Source of the DNA: Streptomyces sp. SCSIO 30461
Lineage (GTDB): Bacteria > Actinomycetota > Actinomycetes > Streptomycetales > Streptomycetaceae
Direction of reading: 5' to 3'
NCBI RefSeq assembly: GCF_037023745.1
Contig: NZ_CP146101.1
Location: 6,650,001 to 6,714,000, forward strand
Length of the DNA stretch: 64,000 bases
Below the pieces are notes generated by a model. It was not told the DNA's origin, made no database searches, and worked only from the letters and a program-made list of their open reading frames with translations. Positions 1 through 10,543 of the stretch are shown here, piece by piece; position 1 is the first letter of the stretch, and every line of letters starts with the position of its first letter. The position numbers and the translations under genes were made by a program.

Positions 1-1
1 G

Positions 2-1783
2 ATCGAGCACTCGAACATCGTGCGCATCTACAACTTCGTCGAGCACCTCGACCCGCGCACGGGCTCGCTCGACGGCTACATCGTGATGGAGTACGTCGGC
101 GGCAAGTCGCTCAAGGAGATCGCCAACGAACGCCGGGCGCCCGACGGCAGACGTGATCCGCTGCCGGTCGAGCAGGCCTGCGCGTACGGGATCGAGGCCC
201 TTGAGGCGCTGGGCCATCTGCACAGCCGCAATCTGCTGTACTGCGACTTCAAGGTCGACAACGCCATCCAGACCGAGGACCAGCTCAAGCTGATCGACAT
301 GGGAGCGGTCCGCAGGATGGACGACGACGAGTCCGCGATCTACGGCACGGTCGGGTACCAGGCACCCGAGGTCGCCGAGCTGGGGCCTTCGGTCGCCTCG
401 GACCTCTACACGGTGGCCCGGGCTCTCGCTGTGCTGACGTTCGACTTCCAGGGCTACACCAACGTGTTCGTGGACGCTCTTCCCGATCCGGAGCACATCG
501 AGGTGTTCCGGCGGTACGAGTCCTTCTACCGGCTGCTGGTCCGGGCGACCGACCCGGATCCGGCCCGCCGGTTCGCCTCGGCCCAGGAAATGGCGGACCA
601 GCTGACGGGTGTGCTCCGGGAGGTCGTGGCCCTTCAGACAGGACGTCCCCGGCCGGCGCTCTCCACGCTGTTCGGTCCGGAACTCCGGGTGACGGACAGC
701 GACTTGTTCATGGAGGACGACGGCGAGGTGTCGGCGCTCGGGGCTCGTCCGACGAAGCGCAAGGGCTTCGCGGGCGTCCGGACCACAGGCGGCGCAGAGG
801 CAGTGGGCGCGCCGGACACGCGGCCCCGGTCTCCGGCCCGGGCGGCGTCCGAACCGGCCCTGAACCCGGTGGAGACCCGGGCCGCCGCACTGGCACTGCC
901 GGTGCCCCGGGTCGATCCGGGCGACCCGAACGCGGGCTTCCTCGCCGGTCTCGCGGCCTCCGCACCCACCGAACTGATATCCGCTCTCAGCGCCGCGCCG
1001 AGCGGCTCCATCGAACTGCGCCTACGTGAGCTGCGGGCGCTGCTGGAGATGGGTGAGCTCGACTCCGTGCAGTCCGCGCTCGCCGGTCTCGAGGCCCACC
1101 ACCCCGATGACTGGCGGGTGGTCTGGTGCCGCGGTGTCGCGGCGCTGGCGACCGGCGACGACGAGACGGCGGCGCTGTCCTTCGACGCGGTCTACGACGC
1201 CTTCCCCGGCGAAGCCGCCCCCAAGCTGGCCCTCGGCGTGTGCGCCGAGGTGCTGGGGCAGCTCGACAACGCCGCGGAGTACTACCGGCTGGTGTGGACG
1301 GCGGACCCCGGCTTCGTGAGCGCGGCGTTCGGTCTGGCGCGGGTACAGCTCGCTGCCGGTGACCGCGCCGGCGCCGTACGCACCCTGGAGTCGGTGCCCG
1401 AGGCGTCGATCCACTACACGGCCGCGCGGGTCGCCGCCGTACGGGCCCGGCTGCGCAGAAGGGCCGCCGGGGAGCCCCTGATCGACGAACTGACGGCCGC
1501 CGCCGACCAGGTCGGGGCACTGGGCGGGTTCGGTCTGGACGCCGTGCGCCGCGAAAGGTTGTCCACAGAGGTACTGGGGACGGCGCTGGACTGGGTACTC
1601 TCCGGTAGTCCCGGGGCGCGGCCCACCGCGACCGTCCTGCTCGGAAGTGCACTGGACGAGCGTGGACTGCGCTTCGGCCTTGAACGCTCGTTCCGGGTGC
1701 TCGCCCGGCTCGCCCAGCACGGCGAGGAGCGCATGGAACTGGTGGAACGGGCCAACCGTTTCCGCCCTCGGACGTGGGTGTGA
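2..1783 (+). CDS. PknG-like serine/threonine protein kinase, 5'-truncated by the window
   Basis: The reading frame is open from base 2 and matches the middle of a kinase N-lobe, so the true start lies upstream. The catalytic loop is YCDFKVDN instead of HRDxxxxN, and the metal-binding motif is DMG (LIDMGAVRR) instead of DFG; both are PknG-like substitutions. An APE-like segment (GYQAPEV) follows. The last ~300 residues are alanine-rich helical repeats of TPR type, as in PknG. PknG kinases are soluble and tune central nitrogen/carbon metabolism in actinobacteria; the substrate here is unknown. The stop codon abuts the GTG of the phosphatase gene, so the two are probably co-translated. Family is fairly certain, orthology to PknG inferred. 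Confidence 0.85.
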   Translation: MEHSNIVRIYNFVEHLDPRTGSLDGYIVMEYVGGKSLKEIANERRAPDGRRDPLPVEQACAYGIEALEALGHLHSRNLLYCDFKVDNAIQTEDQLKLIDMGAVRRMDDDESAIYGTVGYQAPEVAELGPSVASDLYTVARALAVLTFDFQGYTNVFVDALPDPEHIEVFRRYESFYRLLVRATDPDPARRFASAQEMADQLTGVLREVVALQTGRPRPALSTLFGPELRVTDSDLFMEDDGEVSALGARPTKRKGFAGVRTTGGAEAVGAPDTRPRSPARAASEPALNPVETRAAALALPVPRVDPGDPNAGFLAGLAASAPTELISALSAAPSGSIELRLRELRALLEMGELDSVQSALAGLEAHHPDDWRVVWCRGVAALATGDDETAALSFDAVYDAFPGEAAPKLALGVCAEVLGQLDNAAEYYRLVWTADPGFVSAAFGLARVQLAAGDRAGAVRTLESVPEASIHYTAARVAAVRARLRRRAAGEPLIDELTAAADQVGALGGFGLDAVRRERLSTEVLGTALDWVLSGSPGARPTATVLLGSALDERGLRFGLERSFRVLARLAQHGEERMELVERANRFRPRTWV

Positions 1784-3112
1784 GTGAGGGACCGCATGCA
1801 CCAGCTCTCGGCTTGCCCCGGCTGCGCAGAGCCTCTTGAATCGACCGACCTGTTCTGCGGTGCCTGCGGGTACGACCTGTCGGCCGTACCCGCGACGCCC
1901 CCGGACCGCCCCACGCTTGCCATCGGCTCCGCAGGACCCTGGCCGGGCGCCTCGGAGCGGTACGGAGCGGGCGCACCGGCACTGGCCCGGCAGCGGCCTG
2001 ACATCGACACGGGCGGCCGTCCGCTGCCGGCGACCGCCGTGCGGTACGACGGCCCCGACGCCGCGCTGGAGCCGGGTCCGTTCCCGGCGCCGTCCCCGGC
2101 GGCGAACACCTTCGCGGCCTCGGGTGACTTCGAGCTGGCCGCACCCGATCCGCGTACCGCGTCGGCGCCCGCCGCTGCAGCACCGGAGGGCAAGGTCTGT
2201 GTGGCCTGCCGCGCGGGGCGCGTCGACACCGACGGCTACTGCGAGCACTGCGGTCACGCCCAGCCCCGTGAGCGCGACCACATGGAACAGGGGCTCGGCG
2301 ACACCGTGGCCGCGGTGAGCGACCGCGGGCTGCGCCACCACCGCAACGAGGACGCGTTCGCCGTGTCGTCGACGGCGCTGGGCGACGGTACCCCGGCTGT
2401 CGTGGCGATCGTGTGCGACGGAGTGTCGTCGGCGACCCGGCCGGACGACGCGTCCGCCGCAGCCGCCGACGCGGCCAGTGAGTCGCTGCTCGCGGCGCTG
2501 CCCCGCGGTGTGCACCCGCAGCAGGCGATGCACGAAGCGATCGTCGCGGCGGCCGAGGCGGTCAACTCGCTGGCCGCCGAACCGTCCGGGGCGATGGAGC
2601 ACGATCCGCACCGGCACCAGAACGCCCCCGCGTGCACGCTGGTCGGCGCCGTCGCCGCGGCGGGACTGCTGGTCGTGGGCTGGGTAGGCGACAGCCGGGT
2701 CTACTGGGTGCCGGACGACCGCGATATGCCCCCGGCCAGGCTGACGGAGGACGACTCCTGGGCGGCTCAGATGGTGGCGACGGGTCTGATGAACGAGGCC
2801 GAGGCGTACGCGGACGAGCGCGCCCACGCCATCACCGGGTGGCTCGGCGCCGACGCGTACGAGCTGGAGCCGCACACCGCCGCGTTCAAGCCGGACCGCC
2901 CGGGTGTGGTCGTGGTGTGCACGGACGGACTGTGGAACTACGCGGAGGCAGCGGAGGACATGGCGCTCGCGCTGCCGGCCGACGCGGTCGGCCGACCGCT
3001 GGCGGCAGCGCGGGCGCTCGTCGGGCACGCCCTCGACGGGGGCGGCCACGACAACGTAACAGTGGCCGTCATGCCGTTCACGGTGCCCGGCGCGGGGGCA
3101 GGATCGGCCTGA
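1784..3112 (+). CDS. PP2C-family protein phosphatase with N-terminal zinc ribbons
   Basis: The 442-residue protein begins with a CxxC...CxxC zinc ribbon (CPGCAEPLE...FCGACGYDL, residues ~9-32), then a proline/alanine linker, a second ribbon (CVACRAGR...YCEHCGHAQ, ~140-165), then a PP2C domain from ~175. Seen motifs are RHHRNEDAF and CDGVSS near the domain start, GWVGDSRVYW in the middle, and CTDGLWNY and GGHDNVTVA near the end, which supply the Asp residues of the dinuclear metal site. It should dephosphorylate Ser/Thr proteins, plausibly targets of the kinase encoded immediately upstream. GTG at 1784 directly follows the kinase stop; ATG four codons later is an alternative start. Confidence 0.87.
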   Translation: MRDRMHQLSACPGCAEPLESTDLFCGACGYDLSAVPATPPDRPTLAIGSAGPWPGASERYGAGAPALARQRPDIDTGGRPLPATAVRYDGPDAALEPGPFPAPSPAANTFAASGDFELAAPDPRTASAPAAAAPEGKVCVACRAGRVDTDGYCEHCGHAQPRERDHMEQGLGDTVAAVSDRGLRHHRNEDAFAVSSTALGDGTPAVVAIVCDGVSSATRPDDASAAAADAASESLLAALPRGVHPQQAMHEAIVAAAEAVNSLAAEPSGAMEHDPHRHQNAPACTLVGAVAAAGLLVVGWVGDSRVYWVPDDRDMPPARLTEDDSWAAQMVATGLMNEAEAYADERAHAITGWLGADAYELEPHTAAFKPDRPGVVVVCTDGLWNYAEAAEDMALALPADAVGRPLAAARALVGHALDGGGHDNVTVAVMPFTVPGAGAGSA

Positions 3113-3233
3113 ACGGGGGGCTCTTACCCGTTTCCCCGTCAGGTGAGGTGCTTGCCTCGCTTGCCATGTTGTGCCGTGTCTGTTCGATCTATCTGTTCTG
3201 CCCGTTGCGCGGAACGTCAAGGAGCCAGTTCGG

Positions 3234-4616
3234 ATGGCGAACTTCGCGAAGTCGAATGTGCCTCGGTTCTCGGTCGATGTGTACCAGAACGAGTACCTGC
3301 CGGAGGGCGGTCGTGAGGTGAACGCGATCGTCACGGTCACCTCCACCGGAGGCGGCACAAGCCGCGGTGGCGCGTTCGCCGCCGCCCCGCCGACGTCGCG
3401 GCCGGGCCGCGGCGCACCGGACCCGGGCGTTCCGGGCCCTGGCGCGACGGCCGCGGTGGTGCTGATGGTCGACTGCTCGGGATCGATGGAGTATCCGCCG
3501 ACGAAGATGCGCAACGCGCGGGAAGCCACGGCCGCGGCCATCGACGCACTCCGCGACGGTACGGCCTTCGCCGTGGTCGCGGGCACCCATGTGGCGAGCG
3601 AGGTCTATCCCGGTGGTGGCCGTCTCGCGAACGCGAACGAGCAGACCCGGGCCCAGGCCAAGGAGGCGTTGCGCCGGCTGGGCGCGGGCGGCGGTACGGC
3701 GATCGGCACCTGGCTGCAGCTCGCCGACCGGCTACTGCACTCCGGCGACGCCGCGATACGCCACGGCATCCTGCTCACCGACGGCCGTAACGAGCACGAG
3801 TCACCGGATGACCTCAAGGCCGCCTTGGACGTCTGCGCCGGCCGCTTCACCTGCGACGCACGCGGGGTGGGCACCGACTGGGAGGTCAAGGAGGTCACGG
3901 CGGTCGCCTCGGCACTGCTCGGCAGCGCGGACATCGTCGCCGACCCGGCCCATCTGGCCGCCGACTTCACGCGGATGATGACGGACGCGATGGGCAAGGA
4001 GGTCGCGGATGTGGCGCTGCGGCTTTGGACTCCGGTCGGCGCGGAGATCGTCTTCGTGAAGCAGGTCGCCCCCGCGGTGGAGGACCTGACCGATCGGCGC
4101 TCCCAGTCGGGACCACGCGCCGGGGACTACCCGACCGGCTCCTGGGGCGACGAGTCCCGCGACTACCACGTGTGCGTACGGGTACCGCAGACCGGTCTCG
4201 GCCAGGAGATGCTGGCAGCCCGGGTCTCGCTGGTCCTGCCCGACCCGGCGGGCGGGACCCCGCAGGCGCTCTCCCACGGCCTGGTCCGGGCCGTGTGGAC
4301 GGATGACATGGCAGCGTCCACGTCGATCAATCCGCAGGTCGCGCACTACACAGGACAGGCCGAACTGGCCCAGGCCATCCAACAGGGTCTCGATGCACGC
4401 AAATCTGGCGATATCGACGGCGCCACGGCGAAGCTGGGCCGTGCGGTGCAACTGGCGGCGGTCTCCGGGAACGAGGGCACCGCGAAGCTGCTCTCGAAGG
4501 TGGTGGACGTCGTGGATGTGGCGACCGGTACTGTGCGACTGAAAGCAAAAGTGGCCGACGCGGACGAGATGACACTCGAAACGCGCTCCACAAAGACAGT
4601 TCGCGTAAAAAAGTAG
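3234..4616 (+). CDS. VWA-domain protein (TerY-like), partner of the kinase/phosphatase pair
   Basis: The VWA domain has a complete MIDAS: DCSGSMEYPP at the first strand, then a threonine segment (GGTAIGTWL) and an acidic loop (LLTDGRNEHES). It should bind a partner through a metal ion. The C-terminal third is beta-rich then helical and not recognised. The start chosen is ATG 3234, with AAGGAG nine bases upstream; the longer frame starting at 3171 adds residues that look non-coding. Association of VWA, PP2C and kinase genes is known as the TerY-P triad in predicted stress and metal-resistance modules (Anantharaman, Iyer and Aravind); assignment to that group is inference. Confidence 0.83.
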   Translation: MANFAKSNVPRFSVDVYQNEYLPEGGREVNAIVTVTSTGGGTSRGGAFAAAPPTSRPGRGAPDPGVPGPGATAAVVLMVDCSGSMEYPPTKMRNAREATAAAIDALRDGTAFAVVAGTHVASEVYPGGGRLANANEQTRAQAKEALRRLGAGGGTAIGTWLQLADRLLHSGDAAIRHGILLTDGRNEHESPDDLKAALDVCAGRFTCDARGVGTDWEVKEVTAVASALLGSADIVADPAHLAADFTRMMTDAMGKEVADVALRLWTPVGAEIVFVKQVAPAVEDLTDRRSQSGPRAGDYPTGSWGDESRDYHVCVRVPQTGLGQEMLAARVSLVLPDPAGGTPQALSHGLVRAVWTDDMAASTSINPQVAHYTGQAELAQAIQQGLDARKSGDIDGATAKLGRAVQLAAVSGNEGTAKLLSKVVDVVDVATGTVRLKAKVADADEMTLETRSTKTVRVKK

Positions 4617-4689
4617 ACCAAATCCGTACGCGACACATGAGTGTGTCAGGCCCTGCCGGGCCCGACGAAGGAGAGGGGGAAGCACCGAC

Positions 4690-5841
4690 ATGCCGACCTG
4701 CCCGAACGGACACCAGTCGGGTTCCGACGACTGGTGCGAGGTCTGCGGCCATCGCATGACCGGGGCCGGCGCGGTGCCGCCGCCTCCCCAGCCGCAGCCC
4801 CCCATGCCCCCACCGCCCCCTCAGGGCTACGGCTACCCGGGCCCCGACGGCCCGCCGCCCCCGCGGGCCGGGTACGGCTACCCGGGCCCCGACGCCACGG
4901 CACAGGCGGAGATCTGCCCCCAGTGCCGTACGCCGCGTGAGCCGATGGCGCCGTTCTGCGAGGAGTGCCGCTGGAACTTCCTCACGAACACCGCGACGTC
5001 GTACACCCCCGCGGCCCCGCCCGGACGCCCCGGCCCCGGTGGTCCGGTCGGCTCGGGCTACCAGACGGCGCCCCGCCACCCGGATCCGTACGAGTACCAG
5101 GACTCCCGGCCCTCCCAGCTGAACCGGCCCGCCGAACCGCTGATGAGTGAGCAGCCGGGTCCGGGCGACCGGCCGGCCGGACCGCCGGCGCCGCCCGGGT
5201 TCCCGCAGTCGGGAGCGCCGGGCGGATACCACCCGCCCGGGCCCCCGCCTCCGCCGCAGGGCTACCAGCCGCCGCCCGGGTTCCCGCAGGCCGTACCTGC
5301 GCCACCGCAGCACGGCGCGGGCGAAGACGACTGGATGCTGCCGCCGCCCTCCCAGGCCCAGCCGCCGCAGGGTCCGCAGCCGTACCAGACGCATCACCAC
5401 CAGGCTCCCCACGCCCACCAGGCACCTCAGGCGCCCATGGGCTGGATCGCGGTCATCGCGCCCGACCGCGACTACTTCCTGGCGATGATGCAGCGCAGCG
5501 GCCCGGAGGCGACCGGTCTCAACCTGCCCGCGTACTCCCCTGAGCAGCAGCTTCCGCTCACCGGAGGCCAGGTCACCATCGGCCGCCGCCGGCACTCCAC
5601 CGGCGAGTCACCCGACATCGACCTCGCGGTGCCCCCGGAGGACCCGGGTGTCTCGCACCAGCACGCGATCCTGGTGCAGCAGCCGGACGGGGGCTGGGCG
5701 GTGGTCGACCAGAACTCCACCAACGGCACCACGGTGAACGGCGGCGAGGACCCGATCCAGCCATACGTCCCGGTACCGCTCCAGGACGGCGATCGGGTGC
5801 ACGTGGGTGCCTGGACGACGATCACCATCCGCCTCGGCTGA
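4690..5841 (+). CDS. FHA-domain protein with zinc ribbons and proline-rich linker
   Basis: Residues ~3-20 (CPNGHQSGSDDWCEVCGH) form a first zinc ribbon and ~77-95 (CPQCRTPRE...FCEECRW) a second. Between and after them are long Pro/Gly/Gln-rich low-complexity repeats (PPPQGYGYPGP type). The last ~110 residues are an FHA domain: GRRRHSTGE, VSHQHA and NSTNGTTVNG are the phosphothreonine-binding loops. It is a likely scaffold recruited by phosphorylated partners of the upstream kinase. A GGAGAGGGGGAAG stretch provides the ribosome site. It closes the four-gene cluster and is followed by a strong hairpin. Confidence 0.85.
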   Translation: MPTCPNGHQSGSDDWCEVCGHRMTGAGAVPPPPQPQPPMPPPPPQGYGYPGPDGPPPPRAGYGYPGPDATAQAEICPQCRTPREPMAPFCEECRWNFLTNTATSYTPAAPPGRPGPGGPVGSGYQTAPRHPDPYEYQDSRPSQLNRPAEPLMSEQPGPGDRPAGPPAPPGFPQSGAPGGYHPPGPPPPPQGYQPPPGFPQAVPAPPQHGAGEDDWMLPPPSQAQPPQGPQPYQTHHHQAPHAHQAPQAPMGWIAVIAPDRDYFLAMMQRSGPEATGLNLPAYSPEQQLPLTGGQVTIGRRRHSTGESPDIDLAVPPEDPGVSHQHAILVQQPDGGWAVVDQNSTNGTTVNGGEDPIQPYVPVPLQDGDRVHVGAWTTITIRLG

Positions 5842-5857
5842 TCCGGCCGGAGCGATC

Positions 5858-5885
5858 AGGCGGACGGCCCGCGGGCCGTCCGCCT
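5858..5885 (+). terminator. Hairpin terminator after the FHA gene
   Basis: A perfect inverted repeat of 14 bp per arm (AGGCGGACGGCCCG and its complement) starts 17 bases past the FHA stop codon. There is no long T-tract, as is common for Streptomyces terminators. Confidence 0.7.
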
Positions 5886-5952
5886 CGGCGTGTTCGCCCC
5901 TCGTTGCCCCAGGGCCCGGATCGTTCCCCGGCGCGTCTGAGACCATGGCAGG

Positions 5953-6357
5953 GTGAATGAGATTCCGCGGGGCACGCTTCAGGAGCAGACCTTCTACGAG
6001 CAGGTCGGCGGCGAGGAGACCTTCCGCCGCCTGGTGCGGCGCTTCTACGACGGCGTCGCGGAGGATCCGCTGCTGCGCCCGATGTACCCCGAGGAGGACC
6101 TGGGCCCGGCCGAGGAGCGGCTCGCGCTCTTCCTGATGCAGTACTGGGGCGGCCCCCGCACCTACAGCGAGCACCGCGGCCACCCCAGACTGCGGATGCG
6201 CCACGCCCCGTTCACCGTCGACCAGGCCGCGCACGACGCCTGGCTGAAGCACATGCGGGCGGCGGTAGACGAACTCGGGCTCGCGCCCGAGCACGAGCGG
6301 CAGCTGTGGGACTACCTCACCTACGCTGCGGCATCGATGCTCAACACGGCGGGGTGA
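5953..6357 (+). CDS. glbO: Group II truncated haemoglobin (HbO-like)
   Basis: The 134-residue protein has the usual length of trHbO. Residues [19 protein letters not shown] match the A-B helix region of truncated globins, [23 protein letters not shown] the E helix with the distal-pocket W/Y pattern, and [11 protein letters not shown] the F-helix region with the proximal haem histidine. It should bind haem and O2 or NO in the cytoplasm; peroxidase or O2-delivery roles are proposed for the family. The start is GTG 5953. The 3' end overlaps the convergent oxidase gene by 17 bases. Confidence 0.88.
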   Translation: MNEIPRGTLQEQTFYEQVGGEETFRRLVRRFYDGVAEDPLLRPMYPEEDLGPAEERLALFLMQYWGGPRTYSEHRGHPRLRMRHAPFTVDQAAHDAWLKHMRAAVDELGLAPEHERQLWDYLTYAAASMLNTAG

Positions 6358-7492
6358 ACCTGCCGGGCGCGAACAGCTCGACGGGGTGGGCGGTCGTGCC
6401 GGTCAGCGCCAGGTCGGCGAGGATCTCGCCGACCACGGTGACGAACTTGAAGCCGTGCCCGGAGAAGCCGCAGGCGACGGTGACGGACTCCGGATACCGC
6501 GGGTGGCGGGCGATCACGAAGTGCTCGTCGGGGGTGGTGGAGTACATACAGGTGGCTGCCCTGAGGAAGGCCCCGGGGACAGCGGGCAGCCGTGTGGCCA
6601 GCTGGTCCGCCATCGCCCGGATCTCGCCCTCGTGGACGGCGCGGTCGATGGTCTCGGGGGTGCAGACCTCGCCCTTGCGGAAGAAAGCGGCCTTGACCCC
6701 GCCCTCGGGCCCGTCGATGGCCGGGAAACCGTAGATCTGGACGCCGTCGCCGTCCTCCCAGACGAACACGGGGTGCCGGTCCGGGGTATAGGGCCCGGTG
6801 CCTGAGGTGGGCTGGAACCAGTACATCACCTGGCGCTCGACGGTGATCGGCACACCAAGGCAGGGGAGCAGGTCGGGAGCCCAGGCACCGGGGCACACCA
6901 CGAGCTGTCCAGCGGTCAGGACACGCTCGGCGGTCTGCACACGTACTCCGCGGCCGTCCGCCTCCCAGCGGATGACGGGCTCCCCGAAGCACAGTTCGGC
7001 GCCGTCGCGTGCGGCCAGCTCCAGATGGGCGGAGACGGTCTCCTCGGGGCGCAGCAGTCCCGCCCGCGGCTCGTACAGCGCGGCCTCGTCCGGGCCGGGT
7101 GTGAAGGCCGGGAAACGCCGGTGGAGTTCTGCCGCGTCGAGCAGTTCGTGCGGCAGGCCCCATTGCTCGGCGGAGCGCAGCGCCCCGGCGACGGGCCTGG
7201 AATCCGGTCTGCCGATCATCACCCCACCGCAGAAGGTGGCGAGCGACCGGCCCGAGTCACGTTCGAGGCGTGCGTAGAGCTCATAGGCCCTCAGGAGCAG
7301 CGGCACGTAGTCGGCGCCCTCGAAGTAGGCCTGCCGGGTGATACGTGAACCACCGTGACTGGAGCCCTTGTCGTGCGCCGGGCCGAACTTCTCCAGGCCG
7401 ATGACCCGGGCCCCCCGCACGGCCAGATGGTGGGCGGCGGCGCTGCCCATGCCACCGAGTCCGAGGACGATCACATCAGTGGCCGGCGCCAT
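6341..7492 (-). CDS. Flavin amine oxidase of the sarcosine oxidase / N-methyltryptophan oxidase (MSOX/SolA) family
   Basis: Residues 6-30 are a Rossmann dinucleotide fold ([18 protein letters not shown]) followed by the acidic ribose-binding residue (LEKF), and [12 protein letters not shown] is the family FAD-contact motif. The covalent flavin cysteine of the family fits the Cys in [13 protein letters not shown] near residue 320, and [15 protein letters not shown] is the C-terminal FAD motif. The 383-residue length is typical. It would oxidise an N-methyl or secondary amino acid to imine and H2O2; the substrate cannot be read from sequence. It is last in the leftward ettA operon, 68 bases past the preceding gene. 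Confidence 0.85.
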   Translation of the reverse strand: MAPATDVIVLGLGGMGSAAAHHLAVRGARVIGLEKFGPAHDKGSSHGGSRITRQAYFEGADYVPLLLRAYELYARLERDSGRSLATFCGGVMIGRPDSRPVAGALRSAEQWGLPHELLDAAELHRRFPAFTPGPDEAALYEPRAGLLRPEETVSAHLELAARDGAELCFGEPVIRWEADGRGVRVQTAERVLTAGQLVVCPGAWAPDLLPCLGVPITVERQVMYWFQPTSGTGPYTPDRHPVFVWEDGDGVQIYGFPAIDGPEGGVKAAFFRKGEVCTPETIDRAVHEGEIRAMADQLATRLPAVPGAFLRAATCMYSTTPDEHFVIARHPRYPESVTVACGFSGHGFKFVTVVGEILADLALTGTTAHPVELFAPGRFTPPC

Positions 7493-7560
7493 CGGCAGCT
7501 CCTCAGCACGGGTTCCGGGGGTCCCAGCCCAGAGAACGGGTTCCGGATCTTGCGTGAACC

Positions 7561-8283
7561 TTATGCCGAGTGCCCCGCGGTGGGGGTGACTGTCAGCCCA
7601 CCGAGTCCCCCGGTACGTACGGCGATCGAACCGTAGGGGGTGCGCAGCCGCAACCAGCCGCCCGCGGCCAGCAGGGCCGCCCCGCCGGGTGCCCCCGGGG
7701 CCGCCGGCCGCAGAAACCCCAGGGACTGGGCAGCGTGCACGGCACGCAGCGGCAGTGCGGTACCGCCGAGGGTGCGTGACCAGATCTCGCGGCCGATCCG
7801 GTCCCGCTCGGTGCGGATGCGCCGCTCCGGGGGCAGCGCCTCGTCACGGGCGCGGAACTCGGCGACGGCCGCGGCGACCGCGCCGCGCATCTCGGGGACC
7901 CCGGGCAGCCCGGGGATCTCCCGCCAGCCTCCGCGCGGCGGCAGCACCCCGGCCCAGGGCGGCCCGGTGATCGCTGCCGGGACGGCGAGTGCGGAGCCCT
8001 CGATGGATTCGAGCAGTTCCCCCGCCGCCACGGTGACGTCGAGAACGGCTGCCGTGTCGGTGTCATCCCGGTCCGCCAGCCGGGCAGTGCGGATGGCCAG
8101 CACCTCGAAGGACGGCGGCCTGCCGAACACGGCGAGGCTGCCGCCCTGCCCTCCCCGGGCGCCCCCGGCCTGCATCCGGACCGCTGCCGCCCGGTCGTAG
8201 CGCAGCAGTCGGCCGAGGAAGGCGGCGAGGTCCGCCGCCTCCCTGGAATCGGCGAGCAGCAGGGTCTGCACGGGGGCCGTCAT
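7561..8283 (-). CDS. Conserved hypothetical protein
   Basis: The start is taken as ATG 8283 ([20 protein letters not shown]), which overlaps the thioesterase stop as ATGA; the longer frame to 8475 only adds residues read inside the thioesterase gene. The 240-residue protein has no recognised catalytic motif. It is soluble, with a helical N-terminus, a long R/E-rich helix in the middle ([20 protein letters not shown]) and a small C-terminal beta segment ([15 protein letters not shown]). Translational coupling suggests a role linked to the thioesterase or EttA. Confidence 0.75.
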   Translation of the reverse strand: MTAPVQTLLLADSREAADLAAFLGRLLRYDRAAAVRMQAGGARGGQGGSLAVFGRPPSFEVLAIRTARLADRDDTDTAAVLDVTVAAGELLESIEGSALAVPAAITGPPWAGVLPPRGGWREIPGLPGVPEMRGAVAAAVAEFRARDEALPPERRIRTERDRIGREIWSRTLGGTALPLRAVHAAQSLGFLRPAAPGAPGGAALLAAGGWLRLRTPYGSIAVRTGGLGGLTVTPTAGHSA

Positions 8284-8708
8284 GCCGCGACCGCGTCCTC
8301 CGCGACTTCCAGGTACTCCAGGAGGAAGGATTTCTCCTCGGCGCTTATCCGCCGCGGACGTCCCGCCGCCAGGTCGAAGGGCACCACGACGGTCGAGGCC
8401 CGGACGTACACCTGCTCGGGGTCCTTGATCTCGTAGGCGATCGTCAGCGACGCCGCCCCGATCTTCTTCACCCATGACTCCACGGTGACCGGTGTGTGCC
8501 GGTGCACCAGGGGCCTCACGTAGTCGATCTCATGACGGGCCACGACGGACCCTCCCGAGAACGACGGGGAACCGTCCCCCGGGGCCAGCCGGAACATGAA
8601 GTCGATACGGGCCTCCTCCAGATAGCGGAGGAAGACCACGTTGTTGACATGCCCGAAGGCATCCATGTCGGACCAGCGCAGAGGGCACTGGTAGATATGC
8701 CGAGCCAC
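8280..8708 (-). CDS. Hotdog-fold acyl-CoA thioesterase (4HBT/YbgC type)
   Basis: The 142-residue protein opens with YQCPLRWSDMDAFGHVNNVVF, which holds the 4HBT motif (Asp in SDMDAFGHVNN) followed by the helix YLEEARIDF. Such enzymes hydrolyse acyl-CoA or acyl-ACP thioesters in the cytoplasm; the acyl chain is not predictable. It starts 15 bases after ettA stops and overlaps the next gene by four bases, so all three are likely one transcript. Confidence 0.87.
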   Translation of the reverse strand: MARHIYQCPLRWSDMDAFGHVNNVVFLRYLEEARIDFMFRLAPGDGSPSFSGGSVVARHEIDYVRPLVHRHTPVTVESWVKKIGAASLTIAYEIKDPEQVYVRASTVVVPFDLAAGRPRRISAEEKSFLLEYLEVAEDAVAA

Positions 8709-8723
8709 TGACCTCGTCCTGCC

Positions 8724-10388
<1,665 letters not shown>

Positions 10389-10543
10389 GAGAAACCGTCC
10401 GGCAATATGTGAGTGGGCAGATGGATTCCATCTTGCCTGACCGCCACCCCGGGAACGAAACCCGTTCCGTCAGGGCGCGCTGGCCTGGCACTTCGCCGCT
10501 CATACGGGTAGTCGATCCGTCACTCTCCGTCGTCACGGCCGTT

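Noticed and set aside
1022..3586. 854-codon open frame on the minus strand
   Set aside because: It lies fully antisense to the kinase, phosphatase and VWA genes, with low-complexity R/P/G/V-rich translation; a high-GC shadow frame.
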